Counted from the first letter of the stretch, positions 15,674 through 24,382 are shown. The stretch is DNA of 38,722 bases from Pseudomonas sp. HMWF021 (GCF_003061005.1 NZ_QAIK01000143.1:25402-64123); one strand, 5' to 3'. Made by a program: numbers and translations. The notes: generated by a model from the letters alone, not told the origin.

Positions 15674-18277
15674 ATGACCAGGAACCTTGACGACTACAAC
15701 CGCATGCGCGACTTCTCGGCGACCTCGGAGCCCGCCGCCGTCAAGCGCCGTGGCCGCAGCAAGGCCACTGAGCATGCGCTGCAGTTCTGCATCCAGAAGC
15801 ACGATGCTTCACACCTGCATTATGACTTTCGCCTCGAACTCGATGGCGCGCTGAAAAGCTGGGCGGTACCCAAGGGGCCGTCGCTCGATCCGAAGGTCAA
15901 GCGCCTGGCGGTGCATGTCGAAGACCATCCGCTGGATTACGCGACGTTCGAGGGCAGCATTCCCGAAGGGCACTACGGCGCCGGTGATGTGATCGTCTGG
16001 GATCGCGGCGTGTGGGTTCCGCTGGAAGATCCGGCCAAGGCTTACTCCAAGGGCAAACTCAAGTTCGAGCTGCAGGGCGAGAAGTTGTCCGGGATCTGGA
16101 ATCTGGTGCGCACGCACATGCCCGGCAAGAAGGAAAACTGGTTTCTGATCAAACATCAGGACAGCGCGGCCCGCCCGCAGGACGATTACGATGTGCTCAG
16201 CGCCGAGCCGCACAGCGTACTCAGCGAGCGCACTCTGATCAGCAAACCCAAGCTCGCCGCCGAGCAAGTCAAACCCGTGAAAAAGGCCCCGGCCAAACCA
16301 CGCAAAGCGGCATCCGGGACGCTTACCGGTGCGCGCAAGGCCAAACTGCCGGCGCAACTCAAGCCGGAACTGGCGACGCTGGTCGACAGCGCACCGGAAG
16401 GGCAGTGGAGCTACGAGATCAAGTTCGATGGTTACCGGATCATGGCGCGCATCGATCACGACCAGGTGCAACTGTTCACCCGCAATGGCCACGACTGGAC
16501 GCACAAACTGCCGCAACAGGCGCAGGCCCTGGCCGCGCTTGGGCTGGAATCGGCGTGGCTGGACGGCGAAATGGTGGTCGCCAACGAACACGGTGTGCCG
16601 GACTTTCAGGCGCTGCAGAATGCGTTCGAAGCCGGAAGCAGCGGCAGCATCATGTACTACCTGTTCGACATGCCGTATCTCAACGGGGTCGACCTGCGCG
16701 AGGTACCTGTCGAAGAGCGCCGCGCGGCGTTGTCCACGGTACTCGGAGGGCACGAGCAGCCCTTGCTGCGCTTCTCCGAAGCCTTCGACGAAACCCCAGA
16801 TGCGCTGCTCAACAGCGCTTGCCAGATGCAGATGGAAGGACTGATCGGCAAACGCCTCGGCTCGCCCTATGTGTCGCGTCGCAGCAGCGACTGGATCAAG
16901 CTCAAGTGCAAGCATCGGCAGGAATTCGTGGTTGTCGGTTACACCGATCCGAAAGGTGCGCGCAGTGCATTCGGCGCGCTGCTGCTGGGGCTGCATGATC
17001 GTGACAGCGGCGAGTTGCGCTACGCCGGCAAGGTCGGCACCGGGTTCAACGAAGCGACACTCAAAACCATCCTGGCCCAGCTCAAGCCGTTGCAGGTGAA
17101 GAAGTCGGCCGTGGTCAATCCGCCCAGCGGCTTCGAAGCCAAAGGCGTGCACTGGCTCAAACCGAACCTGCTGGCGGAAGTGGCGTTCGCCGAAATGACC
17201 AAGGACGGTTCAGTGCGTCACGCCGTGTTTCATGGTTTACGCAATGACAAACCCGCCAAGGCGATCACCGAGGAGCGCGCCAAACCCGTGAAGACTTCAG
17301 CGAAAGCCACCCCGTCGAAAAAAGCGGCCCCGTCAAAGAAATCCGCTGAGCCGAAAAAGGCCGAAGCAGCGCCGTCACAACTGGGCCTTGCCAGCGGCAA
17401 GGTGCGCATCACCCACCCCGATCGGGTGATCGATGCGGTCAGCGGCACCACCAAGATGCAACTGGCCGAGTATTACGCCAGTGTCGCCGAATGGATCCTG
17501 CCGCAACTCAAGGATCGCCCGGTGGCGCTGGTGCGGGCGCCGGACGGCATTGCCGGCGAACTGTTTTTCCAGAAAAACGCCGAGCGCCTGGCGATTCCCG
17601 GCATCACGACGCTGGACAAGGACGTGACCGGGCAACCGGTGATGTTGATCAACAACGCCGAAGCATTGATTGGCGCGGTGCAAATGAGCACCGTGGAGCT
17701 GCACACCTGGAACGCCACCACGGTCGATCTGGAAAAACCGGACCGCTTCGTCCTCGATCTCGACCCGGACCCTGCGTTGCCATGGAAAAGCATGGTCGAA
17801 GCCACGGCGCTGACCCTCACCGTGCTGGATGAACTGGGGCTCAAGGCGTTTCTCAAGACCAGTGGCGGCAAGGGCATTCACCTGGTGGTGCCATTGACCC
17901 GCAAGCACGGCTGGGACGAGGTAAAGGACTTCAGCCACGCCATTGTCAGCCACATGGCGAAGCTGTTGCCGGATCGTTTTTCTGCGGTGTCCGGGCCGAA
18001 AAACCGCGTGGGGCGAATCTTTATCGATTACCTGCGCAACGGTCTGGGCGCCACCACCATTTGTGCTTACGCGGCGCGCACCCGAGAGGGGCTGCCGGTA
18101 TCGGTGCCGGTATTTCGCGAGGAAGTGGCCGAGATCAAGGGTGGCAATCAATGGGACATCAGCAATGTCCACGAGCGACTGAACGAGGTCGGCGATGAGC
18201 CGTGGGCCGATATGAAGAAAACCCGTCAGACCGTTACTGCCGAGATGCGCAAGCGGGTCGGGATGAAGGCGCGTTAG
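15674..18277 (+). CDS. ligD: DNA ligase D (3'-phosphoesterase, ligase, polymerase)
   Basis: This 867-residue three-domain enzyme belongs to bacterial non-homologous end joining. The phosphoesterase domain is N-terminal (about residues 30-170; His43, His49 and Asp51 in KHDASHLHYDFRLELDG). The ATP-dependent ligase domain follows, with nucleotidyl lysine Lys250 in EIKFDGYR, motif III-like DGEMVV and MEGLIGKR. The primase/polymerase domain (about 575-867) has LDLDPDP and KTSGGKGIHLVVPL. A Lys/Ala/Pro-rich linker at 530-570 separates the last two. The PE-ligase-polymerase order is that of Pseudomonas LigD. Ku, its usual partner, is not encoded in the window. It is the third gene of an apparent operon with the diiron protein and methyltransferase. 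Confidence 0.95.
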   Translation: MTRNLDDYNRMRDFSATSEPAAVKRRGRSKATEHALQFCIQKHDASHLHYDFRLELDGALKSWAVPKGPSLDPKVKRLAVHVEDHPLDYATFEGSIPEGHYGAGDVIVWDRGVWVPLEDPAKAYSKGKLKFELQGEKLSGIWNLVRTHMPGKKENWFLIKHQDSAARPQDDYDVLSAEPHSVLSERTLISKPKLAAEQVKPVKKAPAKPRKAASGTLTGARKAKLPAQLKPELATLVDSAPEGQWSYEIKFDGYRIMARIDHDQVQLFTRNGHDWTHKLPQQAQALAALGLESAWLDGEMVVANEHGVPDFQALQNAFEAGSSGSIMYYLFDMPYLNGVDLREVPVEERRAALSTVLGGHEQPLLRFSEAFDETPDALLNSACQMQMEGLIGKRLGSPYVSRRSSDWIKLKCKHRQEFVVVGYTDPKGARSAFGALLLGLHDRDSGELRYAGKVGTGFNEATLKTILAQLKPLQVKKSAVVNPPSGFEAKGVHWLKPNLLAEVAFAEMTKDGSVRHAVFHGLRNDKPAKAITEERAKPVKTSAKATPSKKAAPSKKSAEPKKAEAAPSQLGLASGKVRITHPDRVIDAVSGTTKMQLAEYYASVAEWILPQLKDRPVALVRAPDGIAGELFFQKNAERLAIPGITTLDKDVTGQPVMLINNAEALIGAVQMSTVELHTWNATTVDLEKPDRFVLDLDPDPALPWKSMVEATALTLTVLDELGLKAFLKTSGGKGIHLVVPLTRKHGWDEVKDFSHAIVSHMAKLLPDRFSAVSGPKNRVGRIFIDYLRNGLGATTICAYAARTREGLPVSVPVFREEVAEIKGGNQWDISNVHERLNEVGDEPWADMKKTRQTVTAEMRKRVGMKAR

Positions 18278-18296
18278 CGGATGGACAGAAAAGCGG

Positions 18297-18719
18297 TCAG
18301 GTGTCGCGCAGCAAGTCGTGAGCGTTGAGCAGTTCGAAGGCGATTTGCGGTTGCTGGTTCAAGCCCCGGCGAATCGCCGCCGGAATCGACTTGCGCGTCT
18401 TGCGGCACAGTCCGGGCAGCTCCTCGATCTGAATGTCGATGCCGAGCATGGTGCGCACTTCATGAAAACCCGGCGAGATGTCAACGCGCAGGCCCAGCTG
18501 CTCGTACATGCGGTTTTGCAGATGCCGCAGGTCGGCCAGGTCCTTGAGTTGTTCCAGACGGGCGAGAAGAATTTTCTCCTGCTCGCGCGTAAGACGCAGG
18601 ATGCGCACATCCGTGCCGGGCGTTTCCAGCAACGCATCGCGCCCGCAATCGCAGGCACCGGGTGGGCAGGGTGAGCGCAAAGGCGCAGCAGGCGCAAGGG
18701 TCGTCATGGCCTCCATCAT
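18297..18719 (-). CDS. Uncharacterised small protein with an N-terminal cysteine cluster
   Basis: This 140-residue protein is convergent with ligD, 19 bp apart. The N-terminal third holds CPPGACDCGR (a possible metal site), followed by the helix-rich LTREQEKILLARLEQLKDLADLRHLQNRMYEQLGL and a C-terminal region RKTRKSIPAAIRRGL. I do not recognise a named family. Three in-frame ATGs lie within the first five codons, and GGAGG overlaps them, so the exact start is uncertain. The frame stays open over its full length with GC-rich third positions like the neighbours, which supports a real gene. Confidence 0.65.
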   Translation of the reverse strand: MMEAMTTLAPAAPLRSPCPPGACDCGRDALLETPGTDVRILRLTREQEKILLARLEQLKDLADLRHLQNRMYEQLGLRVDISPGFHEVRTMLGIDIQIEELPGLCRKTRKSIPAAIRRGLNQQPQIAFELLNAHDLLRDT

Positions 18720-18787
18720 AGAGGCCGTCGGACCGTTTTGCCTATGCGCCTTCAGCTGCCGTCCATCGGCCGCACCGTCGCCGACAA

Positions 18788-19102
18788 CTACTGATTCAAA
18801 CCTTCGTAATGCACCAGAATCGCATTGGCGAGGTCTTCATCGCTGGCGTTGAGACCGGGGTTGTCGTGGCGGACCTGTTGCAATACCGACTCAAGATAAA
18901 CCCCACGGATGGCGCCGCCGCTGGCAACGAACGCAGACAGATCGTCGCGCGCCGGAATCACCATTTTGTGATCCTTGAAGGTCGAGTACAGCGAAGCGGA
19001 AACACCCGCCGACGTGGCGACGTCTCCGGCGTCGACACGGGCCAGAGCCGAGCCGACAGGGAGGCACAACAGAAGAGAAGAAATGAGCACTAACTTGCGC
19101 AT
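18788..19102 (-). CDS. Secreted DUF2388-like protein
   Basis: This 104-residue protein has a signal peptide (MRKLVLISSLLLCLPVGSALA, cleavage about residue 21). The mature part has the DUF2388 pattern: SAGVSASLYSTFKDHKMVIPARDDLSAFVASGGAIRGVYLESVLQ, shown here only in outline by its ARDD and SGGAIRG segments. DUF2388 proteins are short, exported, found mainly in Pseudomonas and of unknown role. The start at 19102 has GGAGG nine bases upstream and is preferred over an ATG 18 bases earlier. Confidence 0.8.
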   Translation of the reverse strand: MRKLVLISSLLLCLPVGSALARVDAGDVATSAGVSASLYSTFKDHKMVIPARDDLSAFVASGGAIRGVYLESVLQQVRHDNPGLNASDEDLANAILVHYEGLNQ

Positions 19103-19248
19103 GACGGTGTTCCTCCACAAGCGCGAAGCAAAAAGGAAGGACTACATAATCTCAGAGGCGTGCCATGTGCCGGAGTTCAATCCGAACGCAAGGATACTTT
19201 CTGACACGCTCTGACGCGGCACTTATGCGCAAATAGGCTTAACTGAAA

Positions 19249-19280
19249 CCCTGAAAGGCGCATTCCGGCGCACTTCAGGG
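19249..19280 (+). promoter_or_regulatory. Hairpin overlapping the chemoreceptor ribosome-binding site
   Basis: CCCTGAA (19249-19255) can pair with TTCAGGG (19274-19280), with possible inner GCGC pairing. The last G residues of the hairpin belong to the AGGGAGGA ribosome-binding site of the following gene, so folding could lower translation. This is a reading of base complementarity only. Confidence 0.4.
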
Positions 19281-19291
19281 AGGATCACGCG

Positions 19292-20905
19292 GTGTCGATC
19301 AAATTGCGTTTGCTGTTGCTGATTGCAACCAGCCTGCTGACCGCGCTGATCGTCAGCCTGGTCAGCTACGTGGGTAATACGCGCATGTCCGGTGCGGTGG
19401 ATGACAACGCGGTGAGCATGACCGCGCTGCGCAATCACATGGAAGCCGACATGATGCACGACGCGCTGCGTGCCGATGTGTACTCGGCGATGCTGGTCGG
19501 CCTGGGTAAAAGCACCGCCACTGCTGGCGAGGTGCGGGACTCGATCGGCGAACACACGGCGCATTTTCGCGAAGTGCTGGAAGACAACCTCAAATTACCG
19601 GTCAACCCGACGATCAGGGCGGCGCTGGAACACATCAAGCCCAGTCTGGACACTTACATCGACGCTGCCGAGCGCATCGTCGGCCTGGCACTGGATAATC
19701 CGGACAGCGCGCAACGGGAGCTGGGCACGTTCAACAGCGCATTCAGTCAACTCGAAGAGCAAATGGCGGCGCTGAGCGAATTGATCGAAAGCAATACCCG
19801 GGACACCCGTCACGCTACCGAAAGCGCCATCCGCAACGCCAATATCGCCCTTGCTGTGGTTTTGCTCGCCAGCCTGTTGCTGTTGGTGGCGCAAGGGCGT
19901 TGGGTGACCCGCAGCATCATGGGGCCGCTCAAAGCCGCCAACCATATTGCGCAAAGCATCGCCCACGGCAACCTCAGCGAGCCGATCAGCGAACCTTCCG
20001 GCAAGGACGAGGCCAGTACGCTGATCCGCAGCCTGGCGACCATGCAGCGCGATCTGCGCAACATGATCGACGTGGTGCGGCGCAACGCCCATGGCGTCAG
20101 CGGCATGAGTGAACAACTCAGTCACGGCTGCCATCAGGTGGCCGACAGCAGCCAGCAGCAAAGCGTCGCCGCCGGTACCATGGCCGCAGCTGCCAGTCAG
20201 ATGACCGCCAGCATCGAGGAGATCACCCGTCACGCCGAACGTGCGCTGGGCATGGCCAATCAGGCCGAATCGCTGGCCAAGAGCGGCGGGCAGGTGATCC
20301 ATCAGGTGGTCAGCGACATGGACGACATCGCCCGCTCGGCGCAGCAGTCGGCGCAGGTCATCCGCACGCTGGACCAGGAATCCGAAGGGATCTTCAACAT
20401 CATTCAGGTGATCAAGAGCATCGCCGACCAGACCAATCTGCTGGCGCTTAACGCCGCCATTGAAGCGGCACGGGCCGGCGAGCAGGGCAGGGGCTTTGCG
20501 GTGGTCGCCGACGAGGTGCGCAGTCTGGCCGCGCGCACCAGTGCCTCGACCCAGGAGATCGCGGCAATGGTCGCACGCATCCAGCACAGCACCCGCGAGG
20601 CGGTCAGCAGCATGGAGGCCGGGGTGGCCCAGGTCGACAAGGGCATGGCGGTCACGGCCGAGGTCGAACGGGCCATCCGCGAAATCCTCGACGCCACCCT
20701 AAGCACCACGCAACTGGTCAACGACATCACCCGCACCATCGGCGAGCAGAGCCAGGCCAGCAACGAAATTGCCCATCAGGTGGAAATGATCGCGGGGATG
20801 TCCGAGGGCAACAGCCAGGTGATCGGGCAGACGGCCAATACCACCGATGAGCTGTCGAGTCTGGCGGGGGCGCTGGCGCAGTCGGTGGACCGGTTTCGGT
20901 TGTAG
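19292..20905 (+). CDS. Methyl-accepting chemotaxis protein
   Basis: This 537-residue inner-membrane chemoreceptor has transmembrane helix 1 at about residues 5-27, a periplasmic four-helix-type sensor domain of about 155 residues, transmembrane helix 2 at about 184-201, a HAMP domain (202-255) and a long cytoplasmic coiled coil. The CheA/CheW-binding hairpin is at about 378-415 ([20 protein letters not shown], then [17 protein letters not shown]). The start is GTG at 19292 with a strong AGGGAGG site. The ligand is unknown; the helical sensor domain resembles the 4HB_MCP type. It is a single gene, followed by a REP pair. Confidence 0.94.
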   Translation: MSIKLRLLLLIATSLLTALIVSLVSYVGNTRMSGAVDDNAVSMTALRNHMEADMMHDALRADVYSAMLVGLGKSTATAGEVRDSIGEHTAHFREVLEDNLKLPVNPTIRAALEHIKPSLDTYIDAAERIVGLALDNPDSAQRELGTFNSAFSQLEEQMAALSELIESNTRDTRHATESAIRNANIALAVVLLASLLLLVAQGRWVTRSIMGPLKAANHIAQSIAHGNLSEPISEPSGKDEASTLIRSLATMQRDLRNMIDVVRRNAHGVSGMSEQLSHGCHQVADSSQQQSVAAGTMAAAASQMTASIEEITRHAERALGMANQAESLAKSGGQVIHQVVSDMDDIARSAQQSAQVIRTLDQESEGIFNIIQVIKSIADQTNLLALNAAIEAARAGEQGRGFAVVADEVRSLAARTSASTQEIAAMVARIQHSTREAVSSMEAGVAQVDKGMAVTAEVERAIREILDATLSTTQLVNDITRTIGEQSQASNEIAHQVEMIAGMSEGNSQVIGQTANTTDELSSLAGALAQSVDRFRL

Positions 20906-20912
20906 TGCCGCC

Positions 20913-21004
20913 ATCGCGAGCAGGCTCGCTCCTACAGGGGGAGCGGTGTTGCGCAGATTGCATTGACATGGCCCATTCCCTGTAGGAGTGAGCCTGCTCG
21001 CGAT
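20913..21004. repeat. REP pair, GTAGGAGTGAGCCTGCTCGC type
   Basis: Inverted pair: ATCGCGAGCAGGCTCGCTCC on the left and GTAGGAGTGAGCCTGCTCGC, ending in GAT, on the right. The same family makes up the tandem array at 32883-33366. Confidence 0.92.
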
Positions 21005-21401
21005 GGGGCCAGCTTAGCCACCACAGGTTTCGGGGATCATGTTCAGCCCAGACCGGCCGATAACGCCCACAGCGTAAAAAGACTCTCAAGTCGGGAACAG
21101 ACGCGCGGGTTTGCCCTGACGTGATATTCTTCGCGCCAACTTGGTTTGACCTAATTCGGTTTGCCTGCCTTTTCGGCGGGCTGACGGAATCCCTGTCGCT
21201 CAAGTAGCTGAAGCCAATAATGATAAAAAGTCAGTTCAGAAGGGACATTAACTGAGGTCGATGCGGTACGTCGGCCTTGTGTGCCCACCCGTCAAAATTG
21301 CAGTGTGAAGGTGCCCGCGACCCTGGCCTGAGTGTCGCGACAAAAGGCCCTCATACCCACAACAGCGGCGGGCGGAAGGCGTTTTATCATAGGTGCAACG
21401 G
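21005..21401 (+). other. mqo upstream region
   Basis: About 400 bp without a gene. It includes an imperfect direct repeat (GGTTTGACCT and GGTTTGCCT near 21141 and 21159) and a small hairpin (GCCTGCC with GGCGGGC, one G-T pair, about 21164-21181). AGGTG sits six bases before the mqo ATG. No clear promoter was recognised. The length suggests a long leader or several regulatory sites. Confidence 0.45.
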
Positions 21402-23048
21402 ATGTTTAAGAAAGTGAACACAGCCTTGCTCGGGCTGGCTTTGGCGATGGGGATGTCGTCCGCCAATGCTGCAGAAGCAAAGAAAGTCGACGTGCTGCTG
21501 ATCGGCGGCGGCATCATGAGCACCACCCTGGGTGTGTGGATCAATGAGCTGGAACCGAGCTGGTCGATGGAAATGGTCGAGCGCCTCGATGGCGTCGCCC
21601 TGGAAAGCTCCAACGGCTGGAACAACGCCGGTACCGGTCACTCCGCCCTGGCTGAGCTGAACTACACCCCGGAAGACGACAAAGGCAACGTGACGATCCC
21701 GAAAGCTGTCGAGATCAACGAAGCGTTCCAGGTGTCCCGTCAGTTCTGGGCCTGGCAGGTTCAGCAAGGCGTTCTGAAGAACCCTCGCTCGTTCATCAAC
21801 ACCACGCCGCACATGAGCTTCGTGTGGGGTGATGACAACATCAAGTTCCTGAAAAAGCGCTACGAAGCCCTGCAAGCGAGCCCGCTGTTCGCCGGCATGC
21901 AGTACTCCGAAGACCCGGCTGTGATCAAGAAGTGGGTCCCGCTGATGATGGAAGGGCGTGACCCGAACCAGAAAATCGCGGCCACCTGGAGCCCGCTGGG
22001 CACCGACATGAACTTCGGCGAAATCACCCGCCAGTTCGCCGGTTACCTGCAGACCAAGCCTAACTTCGACCTGAAACTGTCGAGCGAAGTCCAGGACATC
22101 ACCAAGAACGCCGACGGCACCTGGCGCGTCAGCTACAAAAACCTGAAAGACGGCACCAAGACCGAAACCGACGCCAAGTTCGTGTTCATCGGCGCGGGTG
22201 GCGGCGCTCTGCACCTGCTGCAGAAGTCGGGCATTCCTGAAGCCAAGGAATACGCTGGCTTCCCGGTCGGTGGCTCGTTCCTGGTGACCGATAACCCGGC
22301 CATCGCCGAGCAGCACCTGGCCAAGGCCTACGGTAAGGCTTCGGTCGGTGCACCACCGATGTCGGTTCCGCACCTGGACACCCGTGTTCTGGACGGCAAG
22401 CGCGTCATCCTGTTTGGCCCGTTCGCGACCTTCAGCACCAAGTTCCTGAAGGAAGGCTCGTACCTGGACCTGCTGACCAGCACCACAACCCACAACATCT
22501 GGCCAATGACCAAGGTCGGCATCAAGGAATACCCGCTGGTCGAGTACCTGGCCGGTCAACTGATGCTGTCGGATGAAGATCGTCTGAACGCGCTGAAGGA
22601 ATACTTCCCGAACGCCAAGGCCGAAGACTGGCGCCTGTGGCAAGCTGGCCAACGCGTGCAGATCATCAAGCGTGATGAAGCCGCTGGCGGCGTGCTGAAA
22701 CTGGGCACCGAAATCGTTGCTGCGCAAGACGGCTCCATCGCCGGCCTGCTGGGCGCATCGCCAGGCGCGTCGACCGCTGCACCGATCATGCTGAGCGTGC
22801 TGCAGAAAGTCTTCAAAGACAAAGTCGCGACCCCAGAGTGGCAAGCCAAGCTGCACCAGATCGTTCCAAGCTACGGCACTCAGCTGAACAGCGATCCGGC
22901 CAAAGTGGCAGAAGAGTGGGCCTACACCGCCAAGATCCTCGAACTGCCGACCCCTCCGGTGATCGGTCAGGCGGCTGCTCCGGCTGCGCCTGCAGCTGAA
23001 AAAGCTGAAGCACCGAAAGAAAACGCTGCACGTGACATGGCGCTGTAA
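21402..23048 (+). CDS. mqo: Malate:quinone oxidoreductase with a signal-peptide-like N terminus
   Basis: This 548-residue FAD enzyme oxidises malate to oxaloacetate and passes electrons to the quinone pool. The FAD loop is [20 protein letters not shown], and [20 protein letters not shown] is the family signature. The N terminus ([20 protein letters not shown] followed by ANA) looks like a cleavable signal peptide, with cleavage near residue 24. The C terminus carries an extra Ala/Pro/Lys tail. MQO proteins are usually described as peripheral proteins on the inner face of the membrane, so the export signal is notable. I chose ATG at 21402 over a GTG nine bases upstream. A perfect terminator follows at 23068-23104. 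Confidence 0.93.
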   Translation: MFKKVNTALLGLALAMGMSSANAAEAKKVDVLLIGGGIMSTTLGVWINELEPSWSMEMVERLDGVALESSNGWNNAGTGHSALAELNYTPEDDKGNVTIPKAVEINEAFQVSRQFWAWQVQQGVLKNPRSFINTTPHMSFVWGDDNIKFLKKRYEALQASPLFAGMQYSEDPAVIKKWVPLMMEGRDPNQKIAATWSPLGTDMNFGEITRQFAGYLQTKPNFDLKLSSEVQDITKNADGTWRVSYKNLKDGTKTETDAKFVFIGAGGGALHLLQKSGIPEAKEYAGFPVGGSFLVTDNPAIAEQHLAKAYGKASVGAPPMSVPHLDTRVLDGKRVILFGPFATFSTKFLKEGSYLDLLTSTTTHNIWPMTKVGIKEYPLVEYLAGQLMLSDEDRLNALKEYFPNAKAEDWRLWQAGQRVQIIKRDEAAGGVLKLGTEIVAAQDGSIAGLLGASPGASTAAPIMLSVLQKVFKDKVATPEWQAKLHQIVPSYGTQLNSDPAKVAEEWAYTAKILELPTPPVIGQAAAPAAPAAEKAEAPKENAARDMAL

Positions 23049-23067
23049 CCAGACGCCTGATACACAA

Positions 23068-23104
23068 AAGCCCACTGAACCGGCAACGGTCAGTGGGCTT
23101 TTTT
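23068..23104 (+). terminator. mqo terminator, copy 1 of a 37-bp direct repeat
   Basis: Stem AGCCCACTGA with TCAGTGGGCT, GC-rich loop, then six T: a strong Rho-independent terminator. The entire 37 bp recurs without mismatch at 23550-23586 in the same orientation. Confidence 0.95.
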
Positions 23105-23117
23105 GCATCTTCAGATG

Positions 23118-23357
23118 CTATGAAGGTACATCGTCTTTTTTTGGGTAAATCGGGTCTGAAAAATGCCATTGCGTATATACCGCATCTTTCCCTGTTCTAT
23201 CCCCTCTGTCCTTTTTGCAAGGTTCGCAAATGCACGTGAATCTGTGTTCTTGCTGTCGGGGTTTTATTTCGAATTCGTTAGTTGAACCACCTGATGGCCC
23301 GACGTCGTAATGTACACCTGGCGCTTGTTTTCCTACGGTTGTCTCGAACTTGCTCAT
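23118..23357 (-). CDS. Orphan small protein with a CxCxxC motif, between duplicated terminators
   Basis: This 79-residue hydrophilic protein starts MSKFETTVGKQAPGVHYDVG. A Cys-x-Cys-x-x-Cys cluster in FTCICEPCKK (about residues 41-50) could bind a metal, and the C terminus is rich in Lys, Asp and Pro. An excellent ribosome-binding site (AAGGAGGT, seven bases before the ATG) shows it is translated. Base composition is clearly more AT-rich than the neighbours, including its upstream region, which points to transfer. I do not recognise a family. It is the only gene in the 445 bp between the two copies of the mqo terminator. A small toxin, bacteriocin-like or accessory protein are all possible, and none is supported specifically. 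Confidence 0.75.
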   Translation of the reverse strand: MSKFETTVGKQAPGVHYDVGPSGGSTNEFEIKPRQQEHRFTCICEPCKKDRGDRTGKDAVYTQWHFSDPIYPKKDDVPS

Positions 23358-23468
23358 TTTTAGACCTCCTTGACTATTCGGTAAAACGTACGTCGAGAAT
23401 TCACACTTCTGTTAACTCTCAACATTGAAAGCCAAGGTTAGTTTTCCAGCCTCCCTTTCGCACCTGTA

Positions 23469-23513
23469 AAACCTGACAGGTTTTTATATCTTTTCTTCAT
23501 TGACTAACTGCAA
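23469..23513 (-). promoter_or_regulatory. Candidate promoter and operator of the orphan gene
   Basis: On the minus strand, TTGCAG (23513-23508) and GATATA (23490-23485) are spaced by 17 bases, a plausible sigma-70 promoter. Directly downstream, at the expected transcription start, is a perfect inverted repeat AAACCTG-A-CAGGTTT (23469-23483). It could be a repressor operator. On the plus strand it is followed by further T and might act as a weak terminator instead. The leader would be about 120 nt. Confidence 0.4.
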
Positions 23514-23549
23514 GTGAGACTTCCGATAAAGGTTTTTTTAAAAAGTGAT

Positions 23550-23586
23550 AAGCCCACTGAACCGGCAACGGTCAGTGGGCTTTTTT
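23550..23586 (+). terminator. Second copy of the mqo terminator (37-bp direct repeat)
   Basis: Identical to 23068-23104 over 37 bp, including the T run. No plus-strand gene lies between the copies, so this one has no evident transcript to end. It marks the right boundary of the AT-richer segment. Confidence 0.95.
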
Positions 23587-23602
23587 ATGCCCCAAATCCC
23601 CT

Positions 23603-23685
23603 GTAGGAGCTGCCGAAGGCTGCGATCTTTTGACTTTGATTTTCAAAAACAAGATCAAAAGATCGCAGCCTTCGGCAGCTCCTAC
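23603..23685. repeat. REP pair, GTAGGAGCTGCC type, supplying an NTF2-like gene stop (locus 7)
   Basis: Inverted pair. Its right end (CTCCTAC on the plus strand) contains, on the minus strand, the TAG stop codon of the NTF2-like gene. Confidence 0.93.
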
Positions 23686-24113
23686 ACAGGTTTTGCGTTT
23701 GCCAGGTAGGCGCCAAGCCGCCGTCCCATTTCCTCTCCAAGGGCCTGCAACCCGCTCAACGGCCGCACCATCACCTCGAACTCGACAATTTTCCCGCTCT
23801 CATCAAAGCGAATCATGTCGATCCCCTTCAACTCTTTCGGCCCCACCCTGGCACTGAACTCCAGCACCACATTCAAGCCATCGGCAGTCGCCAATTCACG
23901 GTGGTATTTGAAATCTTCAAACACGTTGAACACGGTGTTGAGGATCATCGTCACAACGGGCGCGCCGGGGTAGGGCGAGTGGGCCATGGGCGAGCGGAAC
24001 ACCGCGCTGGGGGCGAGCAGCTCCGGCAGGGCCTTGAGGTTGCCGGTATGGATCATTTCGTGCCAGCGCTTCAGGGATGCGGCGGCGTTCGGGTGCAGGT
24101 TCAGTTCGGACAT
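23682..24113 (-). CDS. NTF2-like / SnoaL-like protein
   Basis: This 143-residue soluble protein has the NTF2-like pattern: an N-terminal helix (AAASLKRWHEMIHTGNLKAL), PELLAPSAVFRSPMAHSPYPG, NTVFNVFEDFKYHREL, and a beta sheet with LEFSARVGPKELKGIDMIRF ending in a KIVEFEVMVRP strand. This fold serves as an enzyme (isomerase, cyclase) or ligand-binding domain, and the substrate is unknown. The stop codon TAG is provided by the adjacent REP. The ATG at 24113 has GGAG upstream. It appears to stand alone. Confidence 0.8.
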   Translation of the reverse strand: MSELNLHPNAAASLKRWHEMIHTGNLKALPELLAPSAVFRSPMAHSPYPGAPVVTMILNTVFNVFEDFKYHRELATADGLNVVLEFSARVGPKELKGIDMIRFDESGKIVEFEVMVRPLSGLQALGEEMGRRLGAYLANAKPV

Positions 24114-24382
24114 TGACCACTCCTGGAATTGTTGTTGTTCTTCGCGCGACGGCAGTCACTCTAGTTCAAAGCGGCGAATCACGAACCGTTGTGTGGCGAT
24201 CTGAATACCAGGCCATGACCGGAGCGGATCAGATGCTCATCTGATCCGTATTTTTCTTCTTTATCTGCGTCTGTAACGATCTCAGTCATGCGCTCAAAAT
24301 GCCCCGGCAGTTCGCTGCACCGTGGCAGTCCTTCATCCCGAAGCGCCCAGTGCACTGCAAACTCAGCATTGAGGAGAGCAAC

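Noticed and set aside
21387..23108. 573-residue open frame antisense to mqo
   Set aside because: mqo is unmistakable on the plus strand; the other frame is a by-product of codon bias.
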